A stretch of 64,000 nucleotides of DNA from Hydrogenivirga caldilitoris (lineage in GTDB: Bacteria; Aquificota; Aquificia; Aquificales; Aquificaceae), in assembly GCF_003664005.1 (NCBI RefSeq), contig NZ_RCCJ01000001.1:434001-498000 (forward strand). Direction: 5' to 3'. Of the stretch, positions 9,722 to 18,241 are shown in pieces (the first letter of the stretch is position 1; every line of letters starts with the position of its first letter). The notes beneath the pieces were generated by a model. The model did not search any database. It was not told where the DNA came from and saw only the letters and a list, made by a program, of their open reading frames with translations. The position numbers were made by a program, and so were the translations under genes.

Positions 9722-11167
9722 TCACCTCTCAGGGCAGAGATTTTCCCTAAGCTTTAGAGCCGCTTCAACCAGCTTTTCTCTTTTTATGTCCGTCCCCACT
9801 GTCTCTTCCCAAAGTTCTTCACTTTCCGTTTCAATTCCACTATCAAAGTAAGATTCCATCATTGATACGAAGTTCTCAAAGGTACTCTCAACCATAAGCT
9901 CGGCATCTTTAAGGGTGGGGTACACCTCGGCAAAGTTTTCAAGATTGACCTCCTCTGAGAATTCCAGAAACAGTTGAAGTCCCAAACAGATGCACTCTTT
10001 GATATCAACAGCCTTTATATCCCTGATTTCTCGGGATGGGGAGTTCTCCATTTCGTCCGCCAAAAGGGGTATAAGAACGGATATGTAAGCGAATACGTTG
10101 CTCAAGTTTATAGGCATGTCCTGAGTCTTACCAAGCTTTAATATCTCTCTCAGAGAGAATACGGATTTTTGGAGTAAGACGACGGAGAGTTCCCTGTAGT
10201 CCTGATTGCCCGTATCCTCCCATTTTGTATAAAAGCTCATGCCTAAATCCCCGAATATCAGAGGTGAGAACTCCTCGGTATAAGGTACGTACTTATCAAA
10301 GCTGTACAGGAGGCTTTTCAAAAGTTCTATGTTATCGGTTCTCAAGCTCGTTATTACTTCGTATATGGTAAATGCTCTTTCTTCCTCGGAAAGCTCTTCC
10401 TCCATATACTGCTCAAGCAGGCTCTTAAGTTCTTTGTAAGTATTTAGGTCCTCTACAAGCCTTGCGTAAGTGTATATAGCCTTTTCCATGAGAATTTTCT
10501 TTAAGTTTTGGTTATCAGCTCTGTCGTATTTATCCATGAAGAGATCAAACAGTCTCTGGGATTCCTCTTCATCAATGAACCTGAAGAGAACATGACCCAG
10601 GAAGACCTCTAAGGCTCCCGGGTCGTATTCTGAGCAGTCTGAGAGTATATCTTCAAGGGTTTCTATATCTACTTCCACTTTGTCCTCAAGGAGTAAGTTA
10701 TTTAGCTTCTCAAGGTCATCGCTCCTTAAGAGTTCTTTAATCTCCTCTCCGGAGACGGGAGACTGCCCATATCCTTTAAGGTTTACAGATATGAGCTCTT
10801 TCCCGAAGCCTTGCTCACGCAAAAGTTTTTCAGATATCACTACTATATCCGCCTCCGGTTTAATAAGGTCCTCTGGAGTAGGGTTATTGGGGTCCAGACA
10901 AACGAACTCTCCGGTGGAGTTTATGTTCTCCACGGCGGTTAAGAAGTCAGGTGATTCCAGTAAGGCTCTCTCCAGCTTATCTCTTTCCGTACTGGTTCCT
11001 CCGTAATCTACGAGGATTGCCTTGTCTTCGCTCTCACCTTCAATATATAGGAGTAAGTATTCAACCTTCAACCTTTTCGTATTGAATATGTAGGATATAT
11101 CCTTAAGTTTGTTGTTTTCTAAGACTTCCTTTACAGATTCTCTTCCCTTAAGAACTTCCAGTTTCAT
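9722..11167 (-). CDS. Hypothetical acidic helical protein, 481 residues
   Basis: I do not recognise this protein. It has no signal peptide or membrane segment and is strikingly acidic. The first 120 residues alternate strands and helices (LLLYIEGESEDKAILVDYGG, ADIVVISEKLL), and the remainder is nearly all helical with many Glu-rich turns, like a TPR or HEAT-type solenoid without a clear repeat. Just upstream on this strand lie TACTAT-like sequences about 13 nt before the ATG and no Shine-Dalgarno motif, so a very short leader is possible. It lies between the radical SAM gene of the sulfur block and glyA, 17 and 12 nt away. Confidence 0.6.
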   Translation of the reverse strand: MKLEVLKGRESVKEVLENNKLKDISYIFNTKRLKVEYLLLYIEGESEDKAILVDYGGTSTERDKLERALLESPDFLTAVENINSTGEFVCLDPNNPTPEDLIKPEADIVVISEKLLREQGFGKELISVNLKGYGQSPVSGEEIKELLRSDDLEKLNNLLLEDKVEVDIETLEDILSDCSEYDPGALEVFLGHVLFRFIDEEESQRLFDLFMDKYDRADNQNLKKILMEKAIYTYARLVEDLNTYKELKSLLEQYMEEELSEEERAFTIYEVITSLRTDNIELLKSLLYSFDKYVPYTEEFSPLIFGDLGMSFYTKWEDTGNQDYRELSVVLLQKSVFSLREILKLGKTQDMPINLSNVFAYISVLIPLLADEMENSPSREIRDIKAVDIKECICLGLQLFLEFSEEVNLENFAEVYPTLKDAELMVESTFENFVSMMESYFDSGIETESEELWEETVGTDIKREKLVEAALKLRENLCPER

Positions 11168-11184
11168 ACAGATAAAAGATAGTA

Positions 11185-12183
11185 CTATATATTACCAGCT
11201 TCAAACATAAATACAGTTGAGCAACAACTCGGTGACAGAACTGGCTCAAGACCTATTGATTTGGAGTAGGTCACGACCCCTTCGGCAGGGAAGGCTATAC
11301 CGTTCACACCTGCTAATATGGAGTATACGTCAAGCTTAACTCTTTCAGCTCCCGCTGGTCTTGCACATCCTACCATTATCGGAGATTCAGGCATGTTCTT
11401 TCTGGCATATAGAATCACGTCAACGCTTTCTTCAACTGACGGTGGAGGAAGAAGCTGAAACCTCGCTTTTCCATAATAAGGCATAACTACAACTAAAACG
11501 AGAGCTTCGGGTTTATACTTGGCGATAACATCAAGGGCTTTATACTCACCCTTTATCTTACCGTAATGGAGACCTATTATGACGTGGGGGACGATCTTCA
11601 ACTGAGCTTCTCTGAGGAGCCTTAGAGACTCATCGTAATCTCTTACGCTTTTGTGGGGCATCTTGTAAACCTGGGAGATGGTTTCATCGTCACCTATTAT
11701 GTCCAGGAGAACAGCGTCAACCTCTGCATCCTTTAAACCTTGCACGTAACTCTCATTAACGAGACCAACATGGCAGGTGACAAGCATACCTAACTCTTTT
11801 TTGACAGCTTTCATAGTGTCAAAGAAAGGTTCCAGCTCCACAACGCCGTCCCTGTTGGAACCTCCAGACACGAGTATACCTTCAACTCCCTGTTCCTTCA
11901 ATTGAGAACACACTTTCCAGAGTTCTTCAGGTGAGGTCGCCGGTATCATGTGCCAAAGTATTTTGCTGGCACAGTGGTCACACATAAGCTCGCAGTTTCT
12001 ACCGGTTATAGATATATCTACGAACCGCGGTGGAGTTTTTATAGAAAAGTCATCAACCTCGTAATGTTTAAATCCAGGGCTGTGAAAGTAGACCTTCTTA
12101 CCAAAGTTTTTTAGCCTTATATCAAGCCCTTCCCTTAACCTCTCAGCAAGCCTTTCGTCAACTTCAAAGTCAAGTTCTAACAT
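11185..12183 (-). CDS. Radical SAM protein of the sHdr locus, candidate LipS-type lipoyl synthase subunit
   Basis: A radical SAM enzyme of 332 residues with the CxxxCxxC iron-sulfur motif at Cys64, Cys68 and Cys71 (GRNCELMCDHC). The SAM-binding glycine motif follows as LVSGGSNRDG. The C-terminus has a paired cysteine in SPSCCSTVF, which could bind a second cluster. sHdr loci are known to carry LipS1 and LipS2, two radical SAM proteins that insert sulfur into octanoyl-LbpA. Its position directly after lbpA makes a LipS role the best guess, but I cannot tell LipS1 from LipS2, and no second copy or lipoate ligase is in the window. It ends 17 nt before the next gene. Confidence 0.65.
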   Translation of the reverse strand: MLELDFEVDERLAERLREGLDIRLKNFGKKVYFHSPGFKHYEVDDFSIKTPPRFVDISITGRNCELMCDHCASKILWHMIPATSPEELWKVCSQLKEQGVEGILVSGGSNRDGVVELEPFFDTMKAVKKELGMLVTCHVGLVNESYVQGLKDAEVDAVLLDIIGDDETISQVYKMPHKSVRDYDESLRLLREAQLKIVPHVIIGLHYGKIKGEYKALDVIAKYKPEALVLVVVMPYYGKARFQLLPPPSVEESVDVILYARKNMPESPIMVGCARPAGAERVKLDVYSILAGVNGIAFPAEGVVTYSKSIGLEPVLSPSCCSTVFMFEAGNI

Positions 12184-12198
12184 AGTATTTAAGGAGTC

Positions 12199-12213
12199 CG
12201 GGGCAGAGCCCCG
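12199..12213 (-). repeat. GC-rich intercistronic hairpin between lbpA and the radical SAM gene
   Basis: CGGGGC, a 3-nt loop and GCCCCG form a perfect 6-bp stem in the 36-nt gap. No U-run follows in the direction of transcription, so it is unlikely to be a simple intrinsic terminator. It is one of four such hairpins in this operon. Confidence 0.6.
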
Positions 12214-12219
12214 ACACTG

Positions 12220-12666
12220 TTAACCGCACTTAACGCCTTTCTCTTCGGCGACCTTTCTGAGCGCCTCAACAGCCTCAGGACCTTTCATCAGTTGGTTGAC
12301 CTCATCAGCGTTTGTGGGCTTGAGTTTTACAACCCAACCCTGTCCATAGGGGTCATCGTTCACAAGAGCGGGGTTTCCTTTTAGACTTTCGTTGATTTCA
12401 ACTATCTCTCCGGTAAAGGGTGCAGGGACAGGTCCGACCCACTTTCCACTTTCAATGGTGGCAACGCTCTTTCCCTTCTTGACCTCTTTACCCACCTTCT
12501 TAGGAGTGTAGGCAACAAGTCTCCCAGCCATTGCAGCGGCTATTGAGGTTAGCCCAACAGTGTAAGTTCCATCTCCGTTGTCTTTAACCCATGTAAAGGC
12601 GTTTGCCTCTGGGTCAACATGATAGAGCAGGTCCTCTGGAACCTGACATCCGTTTACCTCTGCCAT
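12220..12666 (-). CDS. lbpA: Lipoate-binding protein of the sHdr system (GcvH-like)
   Basis: The 148-residue protein has the fold of glycine-cleavage H protein, with the lipoyl attachment lysine at Lys75 in the hairpin ATIESGKWVGPVPAP. In sHdr-type oxidisers LbpA is a dedicated variant that carries sulfur intermediates on its lipoyl arm rather than serving glycine cleavage. Placement in the hdr/dsrE/tusA operon and the absence of other glycine-cleavage genes support LbpA over GcvH. Cysteines at residues 7 and 147 flank the domain. AGGTGTGAA precedes the start, and dsrE lies 54 nt upstream. Confidence 0.9.
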   Translation of the reverse strand: MAEVNGCQVPEDLLYHVDPEANAFTWVKDNGDGTYTVGLTSIAAAMAGRLVAYTPKKVGKEVKKGKSVATIESGKWVGPVPAPFTGEIVEINESLKGNPALVNDDPYGQGWVVKLKPTNADEVNQLMKGPEAVEALRKVAEEKGVKCG

Positions 12667-12720
12667 TTCACACCTCCCATTTATTGAAATTTAAGGAATA
12701 TTCTATACTATCTGGACTCC

Positions 12721-13125
12721 TCAGAATACTATTAGCTTATCAGCTTCCATAGCTCTAAGAGCAAATTCACTTGCCGGAACTACACCATCCAGCTCGGGTA
12801 TCAGTTCCTCCTCGGTGAGTCCCAGAGAATCAACAGCCTGCTTGCACGAATAAAACTTTACCCCCGCAAGCTTAGCGTCTCTCATGAAGTCATAGACAGT
12901 TTTGGGTTTTTGTCCATTCTGCTGGAAGCAGTTACCCTCCGCAGACGGGCATATCTTCTCTGCTATCCCCCTACGGATCAGATGGGTTCCATCCATGTTA
13001 AAGAACACTTCCACCTCAGCATCGTTAGCTGCCATGAGGGCTGCAATGTAAAAGGGCGAGGCACACCGCCAGGGTGTCCTCGGACCGCTCGTCATGAGTA
13101 TAACTATCTTCTTCTCCTCTTCCAT
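12721..13125 (-). CDS. DsrE-family sulfur carrier protein
   Basis: This is a 134-residue DsrE/DsrF-type protein: IVILMTSGPRTPWRCASPF at the N-terminus, a central helix, and the conserved position KFYSCKQA, where Cys94 is the expected persulfide carrier. Additional cysteines at 21, 59 and 66 are unusual for a minimal DsrE. It lies between hdrB2 and lbpA with 14 and 54 nt gaps, so it probably delivers or accepts sulfur at the sHdr-LbpA complex. Three DsrE-family proteins are encoded in this block, and this one differs from the two located beside tusA. Confidence 0.8.
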   Translation of the reverse strand: MEEEKKIVILMTSGPRTPWRCASPFYIAALMAANDAEVEVFFNMDGTHLIRRGIAEKICPSAEGNCFQQNGQKPKTVYDFMRDAKLAGVKFYSCKQAVDSLGLTEEELIPELDGVVPASEFALRAMEADKLIVF

Positions 13126-13139
13126 GTCCCAAACCTTTA

Positions 13140-14126
13140 TCAGGCGAGTCCAAGCCTCTTGAGAACGGGAATGGGGTCGGAGAGGTTGTCCTTGAGCTTC
13201 ACGTCGCCAGAGCTGTAACCGAAGGCGAGACCCAGAAGCTGCGTAAAGTAAGCAGCGGGAACGTCAACATCGGGAACACCCTTCATCATGAGCCTGTGCC
13301 TGTACATTTCAAGAGATGCGTGACACAGCGGACACTCTGTGGCTATTATGTCTGCACCGTTCCTCTTTGCCATCTGGAGGATCATCATTACAAACTTCTC
13401 GGAGACCTGCTCATCAGAGAGGGAGTGGGGTCCTCCACAACACTGGGTATGCATGGGTTCAAACTCAACATTGGTAGCCCCTGCAGCTTCCAAGAGGGCT
13501 TCCATGTAGTATGGATGCTCGTCATCATCGGCGGTTTCTCTCATTCTGGGTCTATCTTGCTCTTCAGAGCCAATGTGAGAGTAGGTCCTTGCATAGAAGT
13601 GAGGTCTTGTATATAGGCAACCGTAGTAGTTGGCTACCTTTAAACCTTTGAGAGGTTTCTTCGTTCTTTCCTTAACCTTTTGAGGTCCAGCCTCGTGGTA
13701 AAACCATTCAAGTATATGATATGTGTGGGGTATTTCAGCCAGAGGGTCAACTCCTCCTTCTTTTAAAAGGGCATTTATTCTCTCAAAGACGTTCTTGTCT
13801 GTTTCAAGGAAGTACTCCGCTCTCTGAAGTGAGAAGGAGCATCCGTTGCAGGGGGCTACGATAGTGCTGTGCCCCTGTCTCTTCGCAAGAGACATGTTCC
13901 TCGCATTGAGGAGCATAGTTCCCCAGAAGGTGACATTCTTTGTTTCCATAGCACCGCAACAGTTGTAGTCCTCAAGATAATCAAGCTCAAGACCCAACTC
14001 CTTAGCAACTATCCTGGTAGAAACATCGTACGCTCTTGCAGCACCTTCCAGAGAACATCCAGGGTAGTAAGCTACCCTCTTTCCTATACCACCCATAGGT
14101 GGTTTTCTTTCCTGTGCTACTGCCAT
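13140..14126 (-). CDS. hdrB2: sHdr complex subunit HdrB2 (two CCG iron-sulfur domains)
   Basis: A 328-residue HdrB-like subunit. Both CCG motifs are complete: Cys24, Cys56-Cys57, Cys93 and Cys96 (YYPGC, NCCG, APCNGC), then Cys170, Cys229-Cys230, Cys265 and Cys268 (CCGGPHS, ECPLC). In HdrB these ligate non-cubane clusters at the disulfide-active site. The ATG at 14126 is preferred because AGGAGG lies about 8 nt upstream, while the GTG at 14135 overlaps that motif. The order C1-B1-A-hyp-C2-B2 identifies it as HdrB2. It follows hdrC2 by 21 nt. The complex is thought to oxidise sulfane sulfur in the cytoplasm and pass electrons to an unknown acceptor. Confidence 0.9.
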   Translation of the reverse strand: MAVAQERKPPMGGIGKRVAYYPGCSLEGAARAYDVSTRIVAKELGLELDYLEDYNCCGAMETKNVTFWGTMLLNARNMSLAKRQGHSTIVAPCNGCSFSLQRAEYFLETDKNVFERINALLKEGGVDPLAEIPHTYHILEWFYHEAGPQKVKERTKKPLKGLKVANYYGCLYTRPHFYARTYSHIGSEEQDRPRMRETADDDEHPYYMEALLEAAGATNVEFEPMHTQCCGGPHSLSDEQVSEKFVMMILQMAKRNGADIIATECPLCHASLEMYRHRLMMKGVPDVDVPAAYFTQLLGLAFGYSSGDVKLKDNLSDPIPVLKRLGLA

Positions 14127-14147
14127 CTCAATCACCTCCTCAACAGA

Positions 14148-14909
14148 TTAGTGGGTAAATACTCCCTCTTCCTCCATAACTTTCCTGAGAACCTGCTTGA
14201 ACCTGTTCCAATTTTTGGTCCTCGGGTGGAAAAGCATGTGCTTTGCGTTGAGGACGAGGAAGCCAATGTTCATACTCTTCAGTGGTTTTGCTGCGAGCTG
14301 CTTTAGCCAATCTGGCACTCCGCCCACAAAGGGTATAGGTTTCTTGAGAATTGGGTCCTTAACAACTTGGTAACCCTGTTTCTCCACCCATCCGAAGAGG
14401 AGCTCTCCATCCTCTATCCTGCCGTACTCATAGACGCTCTCTAAGAAGAACTTATCAAACTTCTTGGAAGGATATTCTTCTATTATTCCCCTCTTAGCCA
14501 TAACCCTGAGTATCGCTTTCAGAACCTCTTCAACGAGAACACCCTTTGGACACCTGTGGGTACACTTGTGGCAGGACACACACCTCCACATGACATCTGC
14601 CCGCTTCTGGAGTTCATCAATCAACCCGAGCCTTGCCAGGTATATGAAGTGTCTGGGGTTGTACCTTTCATCCCAGTAGTTATGGACGGGACAGGAAGCT
14701 GTACAGTAAGAGCACTGGTAGCATTGGGTTATAGTCTTACCTTCAGGCTGCTGGAGGACTTCATCTAAGAACTCAAGGTCATAGTCGTTTATAACCCTGG
14801 GAAGTATTATTAAGTTCCAGTCTCCTGATACATCAACTCCATCAATAACTAACCTCTCTTTCCTGAGTACCCTTTCCGGGTCAACCAGGCTTCTCTCATG
14901 GATAGCCAT
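14148..14909 (-). CDS. hdrC2: sHdr complex subunit HdrC2 (two [4Fe-4S] clusters)
   Basis: The 253-residue protein has two ferredoxin-like motifs: Cys63, 66, 69 and 73 (CYQCSYCTASCP) and Cys110, 113, 116 and 120 (CVSCHKCTHRCP). These are the electron-transfer clusters of HdrC-type subunits. The C-terminal half (FFLESVYEYGRI, PDWLKQLAAKPLK) matches HdrC proteins rather than simple ferredoxins. It is soluble by sequence, with no membrane segment. It follows the hyp gene by 12 nt and precedes hdrB2 by 21 nt, and probably forms the electron conduit between HdrA and HdrB2. Confidence 0.9.
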   Translation of the reverse strand: MAIHERSLVDPERVLRKERLVIDGVDVSGDWNLIILPRVINDYDLEFLDEVLQQPEGKTITQCYQCSYCTASCPVHNYWDERYNPRHFIYLARLGLIDELQKRADVMWRCVSCHKCTHRCPKGVLVEEVLKAILRVMAKRGIIEEYPSKKFDKFFLESVYEYGRIEDGELLFGWVEKQGYQVVKDPILKKPIPFVGGVPDWLKQLAAKPLKSMNIGFLVLNAKHMLFHPRTKNWNRFKQVLRKVMEEEGVFTH

Positions 14910-14921
14910 CTCTCACACCTC

Positions 14922-15722
14922 CTAAGTAAATTCAACGGGGACATTAACCCCTAGGAGCCTCTTTGCCATGACTCCAGCAGGTGGGAAGAACCCCTTTGCG
15001 CTGTGCATCGTGGACAGGGTCATGTAATCTACATAGGTTGCGTATATCATTGCAAGGAATATGTCAACGAAGAGGTAGCCCTTAACCTTTATTCCAAACT
15101 CTTGGAGCTTTTCCGCTATTTGCTCGTAAACCTGTTTGAACTGCTCGTAGGTTTCTCCGTACATCCTCCTTCCACGTCCTCCTGTCGGGGGTTCCTCCTT
15201 AAGGAAAACGATAGCTCCCGTTTCACTCTCCGGGTCCCAGATCCAGCTGGTCCAGAGAATGTATTTCTCCGGAAAGGTAAAATGGAGGAGCTCTGCGGCT
15301 ATGTCCCTGGCTGACTTTCTGTCAATTCCTCTCAGTTGCTTTGCAAATTCATCAACCTTCTCTTCCCATGTTCTTTCCGTATCCTTCTTCTTCCTGAGTA
15401 ATCCACCCTTCTCATCGCCGTACAGGAGGTCACTTATAGCCTTTTTGAGTTTGTCTATGCCGGTTTCCTCAATAATCTGCTTCTTTTTCCTTCTTGCCGC
15501 GAATATCTTGTCAAAGATAGCCTCAAGCTCCTCTGCCTTTAAGGAAGGCAGCCTGTCTTTGGCAAGGGTTTTCTGGAAGAATTCGGATTTCTCCACCAAT
15601 TCCTGATAGAATTCCTGGGCAAAGTCTTCCCCTTCACCAAGGATTTTAATCAGATAGTCCCTTATAAGGGCATCGTCAAGCGTGACAGCCTTAAAGCCGC
15701 CTTCCTTTCTTTCTTCACTCAT
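14922..15722 (-). CDS. Conserved hypothetical protein of the sHdr operon (hyp)
   Basis: The 266-residue protein fills the position between hdrA and hdrC2 that a conserved gene of unknown function holds in sHdr operons. Its first half is highly charged and helical (FFQKTLAKDRLPSLKAEELE, IFAARRKKKQIIEE); the second half has an HFTFPEKYILWTSWIWDPE stretch and a more hydrophobic C-terminus (FVDIFLAMIYATYVDY). No cysteine or cofactor motif is evident, suggesting a structural or assembly role. It starts 2 nt after hdrA ends. The placement is firm; the function is unknown. Confidence 0.85.
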   Translation of the reverse strand: MSEERKEGGFKAVTLDDALIRDYLIKILGEGEDFAQEFYQELVEKSEFFQKTLAKDRLPSLKAEELEAIFDKIFAARRKKKQIIEETGIDKLKKAISDLLYGDEKGGLLRKKKDTERTWEEKVDEFAKQLRGIDRKSARDIAAELLHFTFPEKYILWTSWIWDPESETGAIVFLKEEPPTGGRGRRMYGETYEQFKQVYEQIAEKLQEFGIKVKGYLFVDIFLAMIYATYVDYMTLSTMHSAKGFFPPAGVMAKRLLGVNVPVEFT

Positions 15723-15724
15723 AA

Positions 15725-16783
15725 CTACGCTGACACCTTAGCTCCTATAAATGTTGCTGCTTCAGCTCCAGCAGCTTCACCCTCTGATAGGGAGGATTCA
15801 ATGTCTATGGGTCCTTTGCAGGCACCCGCTATAAACACGCCTGGCTTGTTAGATATTATGTTGGAGCCAGCATCTTCTGCTGGAACAAGAAACTGGCTGT
15901 CTGGGTCCTGGGCGAGACCGAGTATCTTTGCAACCTTTTTGGTGCCTTCGGAAGGCTCCATTCCAAGAACTAAAACTACAAGGTCCATCGGAACCTCAGC
16001 AGGTCTCTGGACTATGGTGTCCTCATGCTTGACCCTCAACCTTCCATCTTGGGGGTTATAGGTTATCTCAGCTATCCTACCCCTTACGTACCTGACTCCG
16101 TGTTTCTCCTGAGGAGCCCAATAGAAGGGGTACTCCCATGTTCCGTAAGTCCTCACATCCATGTAGTAGCAGAACACATCAACTTCAGGGTAGTGTTCCC
16201 TTATCTCGGTTCCCTGAAGACCTGAAAGGGCACATCCGTATCTACAGCAGTGAACATTTGTAACACCAAGCTGTCTATCCCTGGAACCGACACAGAACAC
16301 AAAGGCAACCCTCTTGGGAAGCTGTCCATTAGATGGTCTGTAGAGCTTTCCTTCCCTTGAGAACATTTGCTCAAGCTCAAGGTTGGTTATTACGTCAGGA
16401 TAGATACCGTAGCCCAGCTCGCCCTTCCTTTTGGCATCAAAGTGCTGGAAACCTGTAGCTACAACTATTGCAGCTACCTCATGCTCCTCACCGTTGGATA
16501 ACTTCACTTTAAAGTTTGGAGCTTCACCTTCACAGGCTTCAAGCTCAACACCGAGTTTCACATCAATGTTGGGGTTATTCTGGACCTCTTCTATGAAAGG
16601 TCCTATGACCTGCTGGGGAGTCATCTTTCTGGGTATTAGGGTGTGATAGTCCTCAATTACAGGCCTTCCACCGAGCTTTTGCTCCTTTTCTACGAGTATA
16701 GTGGGTATTCCGAGCTTACCCAGTGTCCTCGCTGCTGCAAGTCCTGCTGGACCTCCTCCGACCACCAGAACACTCTTAGCCAT
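15725..16783 (-). CDS. hdrA: sHdr complex subunit HdrA (flavoprotein)
   Basis: A 352-residue HdrA-like flavoprotein. The FAD-binding motif GGGPAGLAA follows the first strand at residues 9-17, and the closing GVFIAGACKGPIDIESSLSE is typical. Cysteines at 164, 179, 180 and 184 (FVFCVGSRDR, HCCRYGC) probably hold its iron-sulfur cluster. It is much shorter than methanogen HdrA, as expected of the sulfur-oxidising type. The ATG at 16783 follows AGGAGG by 6 nt; a TTG at 16789 would lie beside that motif. The GC hairpin at 16818-16834 is upstream. Confidence 0.92.
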   Translation of the reverse strand: MAKSVLVVGGGPAGLAAARTLGKLGIPTILVEKEQKLGGRPVIEDYHTLIPRKMTPQQVIGPFIEEVQNNPNIDVKLGVELEACEGEAPNFKVKLSNGEEHEVAAIVVATGFQHFDAKRKGELGYGIYPDVITNLELEQMFSREGKLYRPSNGQLPKRVAFVFCVGSRDRQLGVTNVHCCRYGCALSGLQGTEIREHYPEVDVFCYYMDVRTYGTWEYPFYWAPQEKHGVRYVRGRIAEITYNPQDGRLRVKHEDTIVQRPAEVPMDLVVLVLGMEPSEGTKKVAKILGLAQDPDSQFLVPAEDAGSNIISNKPGVFIAGACKGPIDIESSLSEGEAAGAEAATFIGAKVSA

Positions 16784-16817
16784 CTCCAACCTCCTTAATA
16801 AGAGTTATTAGAGTAAA

Positions 16818-16834
16818 GGGGAGCAAAGCTCCCC
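16818..16834 (-). repeat. GC-rich intercistronic hairpin between hdrB1 and hdrA
   Basis: GGGGAGC, a 3-nt loop and GCTCCCC form a perfect 7-bp stem just after hdrB1 ends. No U-run follows on the minus strand. It matches the pattern of the other intercistronic hairpins of the operon. Confidence 0.65.
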
Positions 16835-16848
16835 AGAACCTGCTAGCT

Positions 16849-18186
16849 TTAAGACTTGAAAAGGGGCATGTCTGCAGAAGCGGACTTCTTCCTCTTAAAT
16901 CCATCAGAAGTTCTGCTGTAAGGCTCGTAAAGGTCATACTCCTTGAAGAATTCCAGGAGCTCATCGTACTTTCCTTCTTTCTCAAGCTCTGCTATGTGCT
17001 TAACAGTGTCTTCCCACTCTTTTCTGAGCTCTTTCCAGTTGGTTATACCCATCTTCTCAAGCAGGGGTTCGTAGTTGGAGCAGTTCCAGTAGAGCTGAAC
17101 TATCTTGAAGGGGTGTGCTCCACATGCCAGAGCAGCGAACATCACATCGGACATGACAGCCACAGGGTGATACATCCCGTGAGCTTTTCCTATCCACTGG
17201 TTCTTTTCAAAGGTGGTTGTGCATCCGGTATCATGGGTAACCATGAGGTCAGCCTTGACCTCTTCGGCTATGACCTTAAGCTTTCTCTGGATAGCGAAAG
17301 ACCTCGTGAATTCCCTCTCGGTGAGTATGTGCCTGAAACCAAAACCGCAGCAGTCGTACCAGGTTGAGTAGTCAACAACCTGAGCTCCGAGAGCCTTCAC
17401 TACCGCCGTAGAAGCTGCAGGTCTCTGTCCATTGTAAACTTCCGCATCGTATGGGTAATCATCTGCCATCATCTTCCAAGTGTGACAGGCATTGTGTATA
17501 GCTACCCTAACATTGGAAACGTCTATACCTTTGGCTTTCCCCTCCTTCTCGTAGAGTTCAGCTATCTTGTGCCTTACAGCGTGAACCCACTCGGAGTAGT
17601 GAACTACCTCTTGGGGTATAACGATTCTTCCGTCCTCGGTAAGCCTTCCAAGCTTCTTCAGGATCGGCTTAACGGCGTCCCTGAGTTCCTTGTTGAATAT
17701 GAGCTGCTCTCTTGTCTCCTTATAAGAACCGAATGAGGTTCCGCAGTGTATAAGGGGGTAATAGCCCGTCTTCCAAGCCTGGTGCATGTTCCTGAGCCAA
17801 ACTGCTGCCAGGGCAACGGGGTTTGATGTTCCAGAACCGTGGTAGTTCCATGCTGTACAGGATGTCTGGTGCGGCTCGTTCAGATAGTCATACCCGAACT
17901 TGTTCATGAACCAGAATATGGATGCAGGATATCCAGGTATGTTTCCGCACTGACCGCAAGATTTGTGGTGCCATAGCTTGGCTGTAGGAACGGTCTTTAT
18001 CCTTCCGGTTCTTGTGAATACCTCAACAGGCTTATTCTCCTCAGTAATCTTGTATACCAGGATCTCTCCCTTCTCTTCAAGTTCGTGCATCTCCTCAAAG
18101 AGATGGTCATAGTGAGAATGCTTGTTCAGTATTGGAAACGGCTCAGGGTCTGCATATCTCAAATATGGGCTTTTTCCGTGTCCCAT
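16849..18186 (-). CDS. hdrB1: sHdr complex subunit HdrB1
   Basis: This 445-residue HdrB-like subunit is longer than HdrB2. Cysteines are arranged as Cys77 and Cys80 (KSCGQC), Cys110, Cys148, Cys234 (HNACHTW), Cys279-Cys280 (YDCCGFGF) and Cys322 (HDTGCTTTF). The second half resembles a CCG domain but lacks the second cysteine of the final CxxC, and the first half is further degenerate, so cluster content should differ from HdrB2. The position after hdrC1 gives the name. The tail has a Phe-Lys-rich end without a known motif. The hairpin at 18214-18227 lies upstream of it. Confidence 0.88.
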   Translation of the reverse strand: MGHGKSPYLRYADPEPFPILNKHSHYDHLFEEMHELEEKGEILVYKITEENKPVEVFTRTGRIKTVPTAKLWHHKSCGQCGNIPGYPASIFWFMNKFGYDYLNEPHQTSCTAWNYHGSGTSNPVALAAVWLRNMHQAWKTGYYPLIHCGTSFGSYKETREQLIFNKELRDAVKPILKKLGRLTEDGRIVIPQEVVHYSEWVHAVRHKIAELYEKEGKAKGIDVSNVRVAIHNACHTWKMMADDYPYDAEVYNGQRPAASTAVVKALGAQVVDYSTWYDCCGFGFRHILTEREFTRSFAIQRKLKVIAEEVKADLMVTHDTGCTTTFEKNQWIGKAHGMYHPVAVMSDVMFAALACGAHPFKIVQLYWNCSNYEPLLEKMGITNWKELRKEWEDTVKHIAELEKEGKYDELLEFFKEYDLYEPYSRTSDGFKRKKSASADMPLFKS

Positions 18187-18213
18187 AATTACACCTCCTC
18201 AAAATTTTTACTC

Positions 18214-18227
18214 GGGGTTTTAGCCCC
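18214..18227 (-). repeat. GC hairpin between hdrC1 and hdrB1
   Basis: Read on the minus strand, GGGG, a 6-nt CTAAAA loop and CCCC form a short stem in the 55-nt gap, followed by GAGTAAAAATTTT. The stem is only 4 bp, so it is the weakest of the four hairpins. Confidence 0.4.
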
Positions 18228-18241
18228 TTTAGTTAACTTAA

